Of a stretch of 51,409 bases of DNA, positions 18,146-26,600 are shown in pieces. The position numbers and the translations under genes were made by a program. Where the stretch lies: positions 1 through 51,409 of the forward strand of contig CAMDPX010000022.1 in NCBI GenBank assembly GCA_945905295.1. Reading direction: 5' to 3'. Positions within the stretch are counted from its first letter, which is position 1; each line of letters starts with the position of its first letter. The DNA comes from Planctomyces sp. SH-PL62. GTDB taxonomy: Bacteria; Planctomycetota; Planctomycetia; Planctomycetales; Planctomycetaceae. The notes below the pieces were generated by a model. It worked only from the letters and a program-made list of their open reading frames with translations. It had not been told where the DNA came from and did no database searches.

Positions 18146-19774
18146 ATGACGGACGGATTGTTGACACATCCGACGCACGATCAGCTTGCCGCGTTCGACA
18201 CCGGCCGGCTGGACGATGACGATTCGGCCGTCGTCGAGCAGCATTTATCTGAGTGCGAGGATTGTTGCCAGTGGCTCAAGCAGTCGCCGCGACACGACAG
18301 TTATGTGGAGTTATTGCGCGACGCCGTCTCGGCCAACGCGGCGGCGCATCAAACGGCGGTCTTGGTCGGTGGCCGTGGGACGGATTCAAAACAGGATGGA
18401 AGCCTGCCCGTTTTGTCGGAAGATTCCGGTGCTTCCATCGTTGGTCTGCCGAGCGAATTGGCGAATCATTCGCGCTACCGAGTGATCCGCTCGTTGGGTT
18501 CCGGAGGAATGGGGGCCGTGTTTGAGGCAGAGCATCGACTGATGCGGCGGCGAGTCGCTTTGAAGATCATCAAGCCGCAATGGCTGAGTAATCCGGAAGC
18601 GGTCATGCGTTTTCGGCGCGAGATGCAGGCCGCGGCGAAGCTGGTGCATCCGCACGTCGTCACCGCGTTCGACGCCGAACAAGCGGGGGACGTGCATTTC
18701 TTGGCGATGGAGTTTGTGGATGGAGTAAACCTCGCCGACTTGGTTTCGCAGCGCGGACCGTTGTCGGTTGAGAAGGCGTGCGAGTGCATTCGGCAAGCGG
18801 CATTGGGGCTGCAACACGCTTACGAGCATGGGATGGTGCATCGGGATATCAAGCCAGGGAACTTGATGGTGAGCGGCACGGCGCTAGCCGCCGGTGGCGT
18901 GAGCAGCTTCGACACCGCATTACCGGTGGCTAGCGCCATTCCGCTCAAAAAGAGCACCGGGGGGCTGACGCCCCCCGCTCGCCAATTGATGGTGGTGAAG
19001 ATCCTCGACTTTGGGCTGGCGCGGTTTGCGAGCGAAGGGACCGAAGGAAGCGACACATCGGCGGGGACGCTGCTTGGTACGCCGGACTTCATGGCTCCGG
19101 AGCAAGCGAGGAACTCGCGCGAGGCGGATGTTCGGAGCGATCTCTATAGCCTTGGGTGTACGTTGTATTTTTTGTTGACGGGTGAGGTGCCGCATCCGGG
19201 TCGGAGGACGGCGTTGGAGCGAGTGCTCGCGCATTCGGAGCGTGCTCCGCAATTGTTGGCGACGTTTCGGGGTGATGTGCCGCAGGCGCTGCAACAGGTG
19301 CTCGATCGCTTGCTGGCGAAGCGGCCGGAGGATCGGTTTCAGACTCCGGCCGAACTTGCGATAGCGTTGGAGCCGTTTGTTTCCTCGTCGCAGCTTGTCC
19401 GTCATCTCGCGGCCGGGCTGATGGCGAGCAGTCCCATTTCGCATCGTCCGTTGGCGGCGGGATTGAAGCGAGTGCTGATGGCGTTTGGATGCGTGGGGTT
19501 CGTGTTGGTGATGGCGGTCGTCGTGCAAGTGGTCACCGATAAAGGGGACTTGCGAATTCGATCTGACGTTGACGGCGTGGTACTGCTGCTCAGTCAAGAA
19601 GGTCAGGCGATGTGGAGAATCGAGGCCGGGGCGGGTGATTCGGTCAAGCGTCTGCCGGCGGGTCAGTATGCGTTGGAGTTAAAAGATTCGCCGCACGACT
19701 TGCGATTGAGCACGACTCGCGTTGTGCTTAGCCGTGGTCGCTCGGCGGATGTGATTGTTGCGAGAGTCAAATAA
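18146..19774 (+). CDS. Ser/Thr protein kinase with anti-sigma-like zinc finger and repeat-derived loop
   Basis: 542 residues. The N-terminus has an anti-sigma-like zinc motif (EQHLSECEDCCQW, residues ~31-43). The kinase domain (~110-410) has the glycine loop GSGGMGAVF, VALKI lysine, HRDIKPGN catalytic loop and DFGLA, so it should be active. One membrane helix lies near 445-468 (GCVGFVLVMAVVVQVV), followed by a small beta domain like PEGA. Between HRDIKPGNLMV and VKILDFGLA lie about 45 residues where active kinases normally have 8-12; this stretch is encoded by two palindromic elements (R5, R6). It pairs with the sigma gene at 17431. The likely role is sensing outside the membrane and releasing or phosphorylating the sigma factor. 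Confidence 0.92.
   Translation: MTDGLLTHPTHDQLAAFDTGRLDDDDSAVVEQHLSECEDCCQWLKQSPRHDSYVELLRDAVSANAAAHQTAVLVGGRGTDSKQDGSLPVLSEDSGASIVGLPSELANHSRYRVIRSLGSGGMGAVFEAEHRLMRRRVALKIIKPQWLSNPEAVMRFRREMQAAAKLVHPHVVTAFDAEQAGDVHFLAMEFVDGVNLADLVSQRGPLSVEKACECIRQAALGLQHAYEHGMVHRDIKPGNLMVSGTALAAGGVSSFDTALPVASAIPLKKSTGGLTPPARQLMVVKILDFGLARFASEGTEGSDTSAGTLLGTPDFMAPEQARNSREADVRSDLYSLGCTLYFLLTGEVPHPGRRTALERVLAHSERAPQLLATFRGDVPQALQQVLDRLLAKRPEDRFQTPAELAIALEPFVSSSQLVRHLAAGLMASSPISHRPLAAGLKRVLMAFGCVGFVLVMAVVVQVVTDKGDLRIRSDVDGVVLLLSQEGQAMWRIEAGAGDSVKRLPAGQYALELKDSPHDLRLSTTRVVLSRGRSADVIVARVK
18880..18937. repeat. Palindrome R5, in-frame in kinase gene
   Basis: Arms GGCGCTAGCCGCCGGT (18880-18895) and ACCGGTGGCTAGCGCC (18922-18937) are inverted with one mismatch. 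It lies within codons ~245-264, between the kinase catalytic loop and DFG motif, and keeps the frame open. The GCGCTAGC core is also seen in R9 at 22959-23027. Confidence 0.85.
18959..18976. repeat. GC hairpin R6, in-frame in kinase gene
   Basis: GGGGGGC (18959-18965) and GCCCCCC (18970-18976) form a perfect 7-bp stem with loop TGAC. It directly follows R5 in the same kinase loop and encodes TGGLTPP. The two elements together explain most of the extra residues in this loop. Confidence 0.75.
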
Positions 19775-19790
19775 GTCGGAGCCGCATGAT

Positions 19791-19860
19791 CGCTCGTAGT
19801 GCCCCGATTTATCGGGTCGGGGTCGCGTGTTCGACCCCATAAATGGGGTCACTACGAGCG
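19791..19860. repeat. REP-like inverted pair R7, copy 1
   Basis: Each half begins CGTAGTG and folds by itself. The right half (complement strand) is ACCCCAT-TT-ATGGGGT; the left half is CCCGAT-TT-ATCGGG. The two ~29-nt halves (19791-19819 and 19832-19860) are inverted to each other, giving a 70-nt element just after the kinase gene. A worn copy is at 46485-46554. Confidence 0.87.
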
Positions 19861-19882
19861 CAGGTGCGCCGTCGGAATAATT

Positions 19883-19950
19883 CGTAGCCGCGTTCGCCAG
19901 AACGCGGGAGTTCATTGAGGCAGGCCCGCACTCTGGCGAGTGCGGCTACG
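19883..19950. repeat. REP-like inverted pair R8, copy 1
   Basis: Left half 19883-19908 (CGTAGCC + GCGTT-CGCCAG-AACGC hairpin) and right half 19925-19950 (GCACT-CTGGCG-AGTGC + GGCTACG) are inverted. The four differences between halves compensate inside each small hairpin, showing that each half is a folding unit. Its right end abuts the GAGGAG ribosome-binding site (19950-19955) of the next gene. Confidence 0.9.
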
Positions 19951-19961
19951 AGGAGCGTTTT

Positions 19962-22949
19962 ATGTCGTCGGAACCAACAGCGATGTCTGTCGCGTGGGAA
20001 AATGTCGTCTCGACCTTCGAGCGCGCCGAAGAGTGGTTCACTCGCTGGGCCACCGAAGGGCAGATTCTGGAGGCTCAACGCGACGTGATCTTGGGGTTGC
20101 TGCGCGAACGGTTGGCGAACGCTCGCGGACTCATGGCGCAAAACGTGGATTGCCCGCCGATTCCCGGAATCCTGCCGGTGCAAGCGAACGAAGCGCCGGC
20201 GGTGCGAGCGTTGCGGCTGTGGCGATTCCTGGGGAACGAAGTCGCGCAGAACAAACAATCGGGCCGGCTGACGCTCTCGCAGGCGCATGCTCTGGCGGAA
20301 GAATGTCGTGAGCGGATTACCTCGTTGAAGCGGCGGCTCACGGATGACGGCATCACGATCGTGACTACGACGCCCCCTAGTTCTGCGCAACAGGCGGCGG
20401 GGTCGGGGGTCAGCGATGTGCTCAAGTCTTGGTCGCAGCCAGACACGGCGAGTCCGAAACAACCGGCCGCTGCGGTCGATGAAGTCCTGCCGACGTTGGA
20501 GGCGGTGAAGCCGCGACGCAACATTCTCGAAATGCTGCTCGATCCGCGCAGCATTCAGTGGTTGATGGGGATTGGCGGCGCGTTGATGGCCGTCGGCTTG
20601 GTGATCCTGTTGTGGGTCAAGAATTACTTCACGCCGCCGGTGATGGCGATGGTCATGGGGATCACGAACATCGCGGTCATGGGAGGCGGTTGGGGCATCA
20701 TCCAGAAGACTCGCTATCAACTTGCGGGCAAGGGGCTGACGTTGCTGGCGTGTCTCGTGATGCCGCTCAATCTGTGGTACTACCACTCGCAGAACTTGGT
20801 GACGCTCGACGGGCATCTGTGGGTCGTGGCGGCCATCATGTGTGCTCTGTATGGGGCATCGGCTTGGACGCTCAAAGATGAGATGTTCGTGTATGTCTTC
20901 AATGCCGGCGTGGCGATGACTGGGTTGTTGTTGCTCGCCGACATGAACAAGTTCGTGGAGATCGCGGCCCCGGCGACGCTGCTGGTGTTGCTCGGCCTGG
21001 CGGGGATTCACGCCGAGCGGGCGTTCGCCGAGAACGATGGGCCGTTCAGTCGGAAGCGATTCGGCTTGGCGTTCTTCGCGAGCGGGCATGTGTTGCTCGG
21101 CTCTGGTTTGCTGATGGTGTTTCTTGCTCAGTTGGGTGGCGACTGGCTGTATGAGGCTTGGTTCAAGTCGGTGTATCTGTCGTTCCAAGCGGTGCCGTCT
21201 CCGATCTGCGGCCCGCAGCGGTGGCTCGCGTTGGTGTTGGTGATGGCGGGGATCTACGCCTACATCTACTCGGACATCGTGGTGAGGAAGCATGGGGCGT
21301 ACATTCACTTCGCGGCGGCGCTGCTGCTGTGGGCCGAAGTGCTGGTCGTGCAGTTGCTGCACCTGACGCTCGGAGTCGACGCGATCATCGCCGTGTTGGC
21401 GGTGACGTCGCTGGCGGTGAATTTGATTCAGGCAACGATGACTCGCGATCAGAAGATGACGCGAGCGTTTCCGGTGTTCGGCTTGCTGCTGTCGCTGTTG
21501 CCGGTACTGCTGGGTGTTTTCGAGTACCTGCGATTTCTCGGCTTCCGCGCCGCGTTTGAGAAACATCCGCCGGAATGGAGCTACGTCGGCGCGATGGTGC
21601 TGACGGCTGTTGCTTCTCGGCTGGGCGCGTTCATCTATCGCAACAGCGGAAAATGGTTGCCGACAGCCTATCACTTCGCGACCGCCGCAGCCACGCTGGT
21701 CGCCGCTGTCGCCTTGTTGGCCACGCCGATGTTCGGCTTGGAACGCTGGCAAGAGCACGCTCCGATCATGATGCTGATCCCGATTGCGTACCTCGTCGCT
21801 GCGAAGCTGTACGGTGCTCGCGGTCCCGCAGAGCCGCTGACGGCGGTCGCTCATACGGCGACGGTAGTGATGTTGGCCTCGTCGCTGGCTTCGGCGTTCT
21901 ACGGGTTCACGAAGCTGGATCCAGATAAGAATCTGAACCTCGCCTTGGCCGCGTTCTTCGCGGAAGCGGCGGTGTTCTACGGACTGGCGACTTCGTTCCA
22001 GCGGAAGCCGTTCTGCGTCCATCTGGCGACGCTGATGGCGAGCGGCTCGCTGTGGCAGATGCTGATGTACTTCGGCATCACGAGTGCCAACGCCTATTTG
22101 CTGACGTTCGCGTTTCTCGGTTTGGGATTGTTGCTGGTTTACCGATTCTCGGTGTTGGAACAGACGGCCGCCGCGCCGCTGACGGAAGCAGCGTTCCAAG
22201 CGGCGAACTCGCTGCTGAGCCTCGCGTTCGTGGCCTCGGTCTGCAAAGGGTTGTCGAGTCTGGCGTCGGATGCATTCAGTTCGTCAGAGAAAGTCAATTT
22301 AGGCTTCGTCGGCTTCAGCATCACGATGCTGGTGATCGCGATGCTGTCTGTGGCGATCGTGAAGGTCGCCGGCTGGCGGCGTTGGTACGTCGTCAACGTG
22401 GTGGCTCAAGGAGCGTTGACGCTGCTCGGTCTGCATCAGTTGATCAATCTCAACGGCTGGCAACAGGTGGAGTTGTTCTCGGTCATCGTCGGCCTGCTGC
22501 TGTTGGCGGTCGGACATCTCGGCTGGTATCGCGAGCAAGGACGCGAGACCGACAGCGACCTCGTCAGCACGAGCCTGTTCTTCGGCAGTCTGCTGACGGC
22601 CGTGCCGCTGGCGATCGCGACGTGCATTCATCGTTGGAATCCGCCAATCCTGATGGTGGACGAGGCGGGCTTCCTGTTCGTGAGCGTGCTGTTGCTTGGC
22701 ACGGGCCTCGTCTTCCGGCTGAAATCAACGACGTTGGTTGGCAGCCTCTCGACCGTGTTGTACTTCGTCACGTTGCTGATCTTCATTCCGTGGGGCAAGC
22801 TGGACACGATCGCCATCCTGATCATCGTCGGCGGCAGCACGCTGTTTGGGACCGGGCTGGTCTTGGCGTTTTTCCGCGATCGGCTGCTCACCCTGCCGGA
22901 GCGGATCAAGAATCGAGAGGGGATCTTCAAGGTGCTGAATTGGCGGTAA
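19962..22949 (+). CDS. Large polytopic membrane protein
   Basis: 995 residues from ATG 19962, with GAGGAG at 19950-19955. The first ~180 residues are soluble and helical (VVSTFERAEEWFTRWATEGQ). From ~190 on there are about 25 hydrophobic segments, for example WLMGIGGALMAVGLVILLW, PPVMAMVMGITNIAVMGGGW and VLLLGTGLVFRL. The pattern resembles large DUF2157/DUF2339-type bacterial membrane proteins, which have no known function; I hold that only loosely. No transporter signature, ATPase motif or catalytic residue set was seen. It stands alone between two sigma/kinase modules, bordered on both sides by palindromic elements. The long antisense frame across it is a coding shadow. Confidence 0.85.
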   Translation: MSSEPTAMSVAWENVVSTFERAEEWFTRWATEGQILEAQRDVILGLLRERLANARGLMAQNVDCPPIPGILPVQANEAPAVRALRLWRFLGNEVAQNKQSGRLTLSQAHALAEECRERITSLKRRLTDDGITIVTTTPPSSAQQAAGSGVSDVLKSWSQPDTASPKQPAAAVDEVLPTLEAVKPRRNILEMLLDPRSIQWLMGIGGALMAVGLVILLWVKNYFTPPVMAMVMGITNIAVMGGGWGIIQKTRYQLAGKGLTLLACLVMPLNLWYYHSQNLVTLDGHLWVVAAIMCALYGASAWTLKDEMFVYVFNAGVAMTGLLLLADMNKFVEIAAPATLLVLLGLAGIHAERAFAENDGPFSRKRFGLAFFASGHVLLGSGLLMVFLAQLGGDWLYEAWFKSVYLSFQAVPSPICGPQRWLALVLVMAGIYAYIYSDIVVRKHGAYIHFAAALLLWAEVLVVQLLHLTLGVDAIIAVLAVTSLAVNLIQATMTRDQKMTRAFPVFGLLLSLLPVLLGVFEYLRFLGFRAAFEKHPPEWSYVGAMVLTAVASRLGAFIYRNSGKWLPTAYHFATAAATLVAAVALLATPMFGLERWQEHAPIMMLIPIAYLVAAKLYGARGPAEPLTAVAHTATVVMLASSLASAFYGFTKLDPDKNLNLALAAFFAEAAVFYGLATSFQRKPFCVHLATLMASGSLWQMLMYFGITSANAYLLTFAFLGLGLLLVYRFSVLEQTAAAPLTEAAFQAANSLLSLAFVASVCKGLSSLASDAFSSSEKVNLGFVGFSITMLVIAMLSVAIVKVAGWRRWYVVNVVAQGALTLLGLHQLINLNGWQQVELFSVIVGLLLLAVGHLGWYREQGRETDSDLVSTSLFFGSLLTAVPLAIATCIHRWNPPILMVDEAGFLFVSVLLLGTGLVFRLKSTTLVGSLSTVLYFVTLLIFIPWGKLDTIAILIIVGGSTLFGTGLVLAFFRDRLLTLPERIKNREGIFKVLNWR

Positions 22950-22958
22950 CCGCCACAT

Positions 22959-23027
22959 ATCAGCCGGAACGCGCTAGCGTCCGGTTGGTAACGAGAAGAA
23001 ACCGGACGCTAGCGCGTTTCGGCTGAT
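22959..23027. repeat. Palindrome R9
   Basis: Arms of 28 nt (22959-22986 and 23000-23027) match as inverted copies with one mismatch; the core is ACGCGCTAGCGTCCGG. The spacer is 13 nt. It starts 9 nt after the membrane-protein stop and lies before a sigma factor gene. A terminator function is possible from stem strength, but no T-run follows. Confidence 0.88.
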
Positions 23028-23114
23028 GGGATCTCACGATCATTTTCACAATCTTCGGATTTTCTCTGCCCCGATGCGGCTGCGGTTGGCGGCTATGAAT
23101 GGAGACGGACTGCG

Positions 23115-23681
23115 ATGAGTTCCGAGTCCGAACCGTTTCGACCGCAGGTGGAGCGATACCGTGAGTACTTGCTGTTGTTGGCGAGGCTGCATGTCGGGGA
23201 GCAACTGCGCGGGAAGCTCGATGCGTCCGACGTCGTGCAGCAGACGTTGCTCGATGCGCATCGGCAGCTAAGGCAGTTTCGAGGGAAGAGCGATGAAGAG
23301 TTGGCGGCCTGGTTGCGGCAGATGCTGGCGTGCAACGCAGCAGATGCGGTGCGAGCGCTCGGTCGAGCCAAGCGGGATGTCTCGCGCGAGCGGTCGCTCG
23401 ATCAGGCGATCGAAGAGTCTTCCAGCCGCATCGAGCAGTGGTTGGCGGCGGAGCAGTCGTCTCCAAGCCAGCAAATGCAGCGGCACGAGCGGGCGGCTCA
23501 ACTAGCGGAGGCGTTGGCGAAGTTGCCGGAGCCGCAGCGTGAGGCGCTCGTGTTGCGGCATTGCCAGGGCTGTTCGCTCGACGAGATTTGTCAGCGGTTG
23601 GATCGGAGTCCGTCGGCGGTTGCCTCGTTATTGAAACGCGGGACCAGAAGGTTGCGCGAGTTGCTTCACGAGTTGGAGTGA
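23115..23681 (+). CDS. ECF-like RNA polymerase sigma factor (second)
   Basis: 188 residues. Region 2 reads LDASDVVQQTLLDAHRQLRQ followed by the AAWLRQMLACNAADAVRAL stretch. Region 4 is LPEPQREALVLRHCQGCSLD followed by a helix-turn-helix (EICQRLDRSPSAVASLLKRG). GGAG at 23101 is the ribosome-binding site. The stop is 3 nt before the start of a kinase-WD40 gene, the standard planctomycete sigma-kinase pairing, so co-translation is likely and the kinase probably governs sigma activity. It is not a close copy of the sigma factor at 17431: the region 2 and region 4 sequences differ throughout. Confidence 0.93.
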   Translation: MSSESEPFRPQVERYREYLLLLARLHVGEQLRGKLDASDVVQQTLLDAHRQLRQFRGKSDEELAAWLRQMLACNAADAVRALGRAKRDVSRERSLDQAIEESSSRIEQWLAAEQSSPSQQMQRHERAAQLAEALAKLPEPQREALVLRHCQGCSLDEICQRLDRSPSAVASLLKRGTRRLRELLHELE

Positions 23682-23684
23682 GTG

Positions 23685-26600
23685 ATGTCGCAGTCATCGG
23701 CGGAAGATTCGGCGGATCGCGAACGGCGATTGGACGAAATTCTCGTCGCCTATTTGCGAGCCGAGGATGCCGGACTGCGTCCCGACAAGAATGAGTTCAT
23801 CGCGCGGCATCCCGATCTCGCGGCCGAATTGGAGGAATACTTTCGTGATCAAGCGGAGTTGAACGATCGCGTTGAGCCGATTCGGCCAACAGGACAGTCC
23901 GCCACCGATCCGGCAGCGGACTTTGTGGGCGAGCCGACGATCGTGCCGAGTCCCACGGTGCTGACGGATGTGGTCGATTCCGACTCATCGGCGGATTCAT
24001 CAATGTCGGAAGACGATCTGCTGCAAGCGGCGCTGCCGGGTGCTCGTCTGCGTTATTTCGGCAACTATGAATTATTGGCCGAGATTGCTCGCGGCGGCAT
24101 GGGAGTCGTGTTCAAAGCGCGGCAGGTGAAGCTCAACCGCATCGTCGCCGTGAAGATGATCCTCGCGGGGCAATTGGCCAGCAGCGAGGAAGTGCGGCGG
24201 TTCCGCTCCGAGGCCGAAGCGGCCGCGCAGCTTCAGCACCCGAACATCGTCGGCATTCACGAAGTCGGCGATCATCAAGGTCAGCAATACTTCTCGATGG
24301 ACTTCGTGGAGGGAACGAACCTCGCGGCGCAGCTCCGAGAACACCCGCTGTCGGAGAAGCAAGCGGCGGAGTCTTTGCGGACGATTGCCGCGGCGATTCA
24401 GTACGCACACTCGAAGGGCGTGTTGCATCGCGACCTCAAACCGAGCAACGTGCTGATCGACGCGAACCAGCAACCGAAAGTGACTGACTTCGGGCTGGCC
24501 AAACGCATCGAGGGAGGTTCCGAGCTCACGAGGAGCGGCCAGATTCTGGGCACTCCCAGCTACATGCCGCCGGAGCAAGCGGGAGCCAATCACGGAGCGA
24601 TCGGTCCGGCCAGCGATGTCTATTCGTTGGGAGCGATCTTGTACGAAGCGGTCGCCGGCCGTCCGCCGTTCCGAGCCGAGACGGCGTTGGAAACGGTGAT
24701 GCAGGTCTTGAAGGCGGAACCGGTCGCTCCGCGGCTGTTGAATCCGAAACTGTCGCGAGACCTGGAGACGATCATTCTCAAGTGTCTGCAGAAAGCGCCG
24801 AGTTCCCGCTACCGAACCGCTCAAGAATTGGCGGACGATCTGCAACGCTTCTTGAATGGCGAACCGATTCTGGCTCGTCCGGTCTCGGCCGCGGAACGGG
24901 CGTGGCGCTGGTGTCGGCGGAATCCGGTTGTGGCGAGTCTGTCGGCCGCGGTGGCCGTGGCGTTGATCACGGTCACCTGCGTCTCGTTGGTGGCGTACGC
25001 ACTGACCAAGGACGCGCTGGGCAAGATGACGGTCGCCAAGTCCGATGCGCAAGAACAACGAGGCAAAGCCGTCCGACTCGCCGCGGACAAAGTGAAGCTC
25101 GCCGATCAAGAAAAGACCGCACGAGAGACCAGCGAACGTGCGTTGAAGGCGACTCGGCATCAACTGGCGCTCAATTATCTGCAACGCGGAGTCGCACTGT
25201 CGGAAGCGAAGAAACCTTGGACGGGTTTGTCTTGGATGCACCGTGCTCTTGGGACCGCTGAGCCGGACGATTCGCTCCGCGCGAGCATCCTCAAAGTAAT
25301 GGCGGGGTGGGATCCGTCGCTGGGGATTTGCCTGCCGCATACGAACCCGGTGCGGTTCGTCAGGTTCAGTCCGGATGGAAAAACCATCGTCACGGGTGGT
25401 GATGACCCGATCGCTCGGTTGTGGGATGCAGAGACCGGAGCGCCCCGCGGCGCTCCCATGCGGCATGACAAGAAGATCACGGTCTTGGCGCTGAGTCCCA
25501 ACGGCGAGCATGTGCTCACGGCAAGCGACGACAAAACGGCTCGCATGTGGGACGCCAAGACGGGCGAGCCGCGCGGAGAACCGCTGGTGCATGATCGCCT
25601 CGTCAACCAGTTGGCATTCAGTCCTGATAGTCGAACCTTTGTCACAGGCAGTCATCTGCCGATGTCCGCGCGTCTTTGGGAGACCGCGACTCGTCGCCCG
25701 CTGGGAGTGCCACTGCAGCACCAGATCGGATTTCATGGTGTGGCCTTCAGCCCTGACGGACGATTGCTGCTCACCTTGGCGTACACATCGGTGATTTTTT
25801 GGGACGCGACAACTGGCGAACCGAATGGCGCGCCGTTACGTCACGATTCGCGAGTGACCGCCGCCGCCATCAGTCCCGATGGCAAGACGGTGGTCACGGG
25901 GCATGATGACCGGTCAACCCGGCGGTGGGATTTGGCGACGCGTCAGCTCATCGGATCGCCGCTGACTTTATCGGCCGCTCCGAGACTTGTGGTGTTTGCG
26001 CCGGATGGACAGCACGCGCTGGTGACGGCCGGACAATTTGGCCATCTCTGGAATATGGGCACCAGCAAAATACGCGGCGTTCGTCATGAGTTAGACATCT
26101 TCGCGGCGAACTTCAGTGCCGATAGCACGCTGTTGGTCACGGGGAGTTCTGATGGCACGGCGAAAGTCACGGACCTCCGGAACTTCGAGACGCGCGGAGT
26201 CCCTTTGCGCCATGATCGCAGCGTGCTCTCGGTGGCTGTCAGCCCAGACGGACAGCGCATTCTCACCGGCAGCGTGGATTGCACCGCAAGACTGTGGAAC
26301 GCTTCCGCCGGCGAGTCGCGCACCGTGTGCCGCCATCCCAACCTCGAATTCGGTTGGATCGCGGCGCTGAGTCCCGATGGCCAGACCGTCGCCGCCCCCG
26401 GCCCCATCAACAATCTCCTCTTCTGGGACGCGGCCACCGGTGAACGACGCGAAACTTCCATCCGTCAGGAAGTCTCGGACTTTTGCCTCAGCTATGGCTC
26501 GGACTCGCGGACAATCATGACCGGGTCTGGCACCGTCGCCCAATGTTGGGATGTCTCCACCGGCGATCCGCGCGGCGCTCCACTGCGCCATGAGAAGCCG

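Noticed and set aside
18369-18420. A further inverted repeat (CAAAACAGG ... CCTGCCCGTTTTG) in the linker of the first kinase
   Set aside because: It may be another in-frame element, but the arms are short and mismatched and no second copy was seen.
19809-22199. Long minus-strand open frame of 796 codons
   Set aside because: It is antisense to the 995-residue membrane protein; its translation is Arg/Gln/His-rich with no domain, as expected of a shadow frame in GC-rich DNA.
19791-23027. Strong GC hairpins as intrinsic terminators
   Set aside because: R1, R7, R8, R9 and R12 have no T-run after the stem, and several relatives lie inside coding regions, so they are treated as repeats; only 47122-47160 meets terminator criteria.
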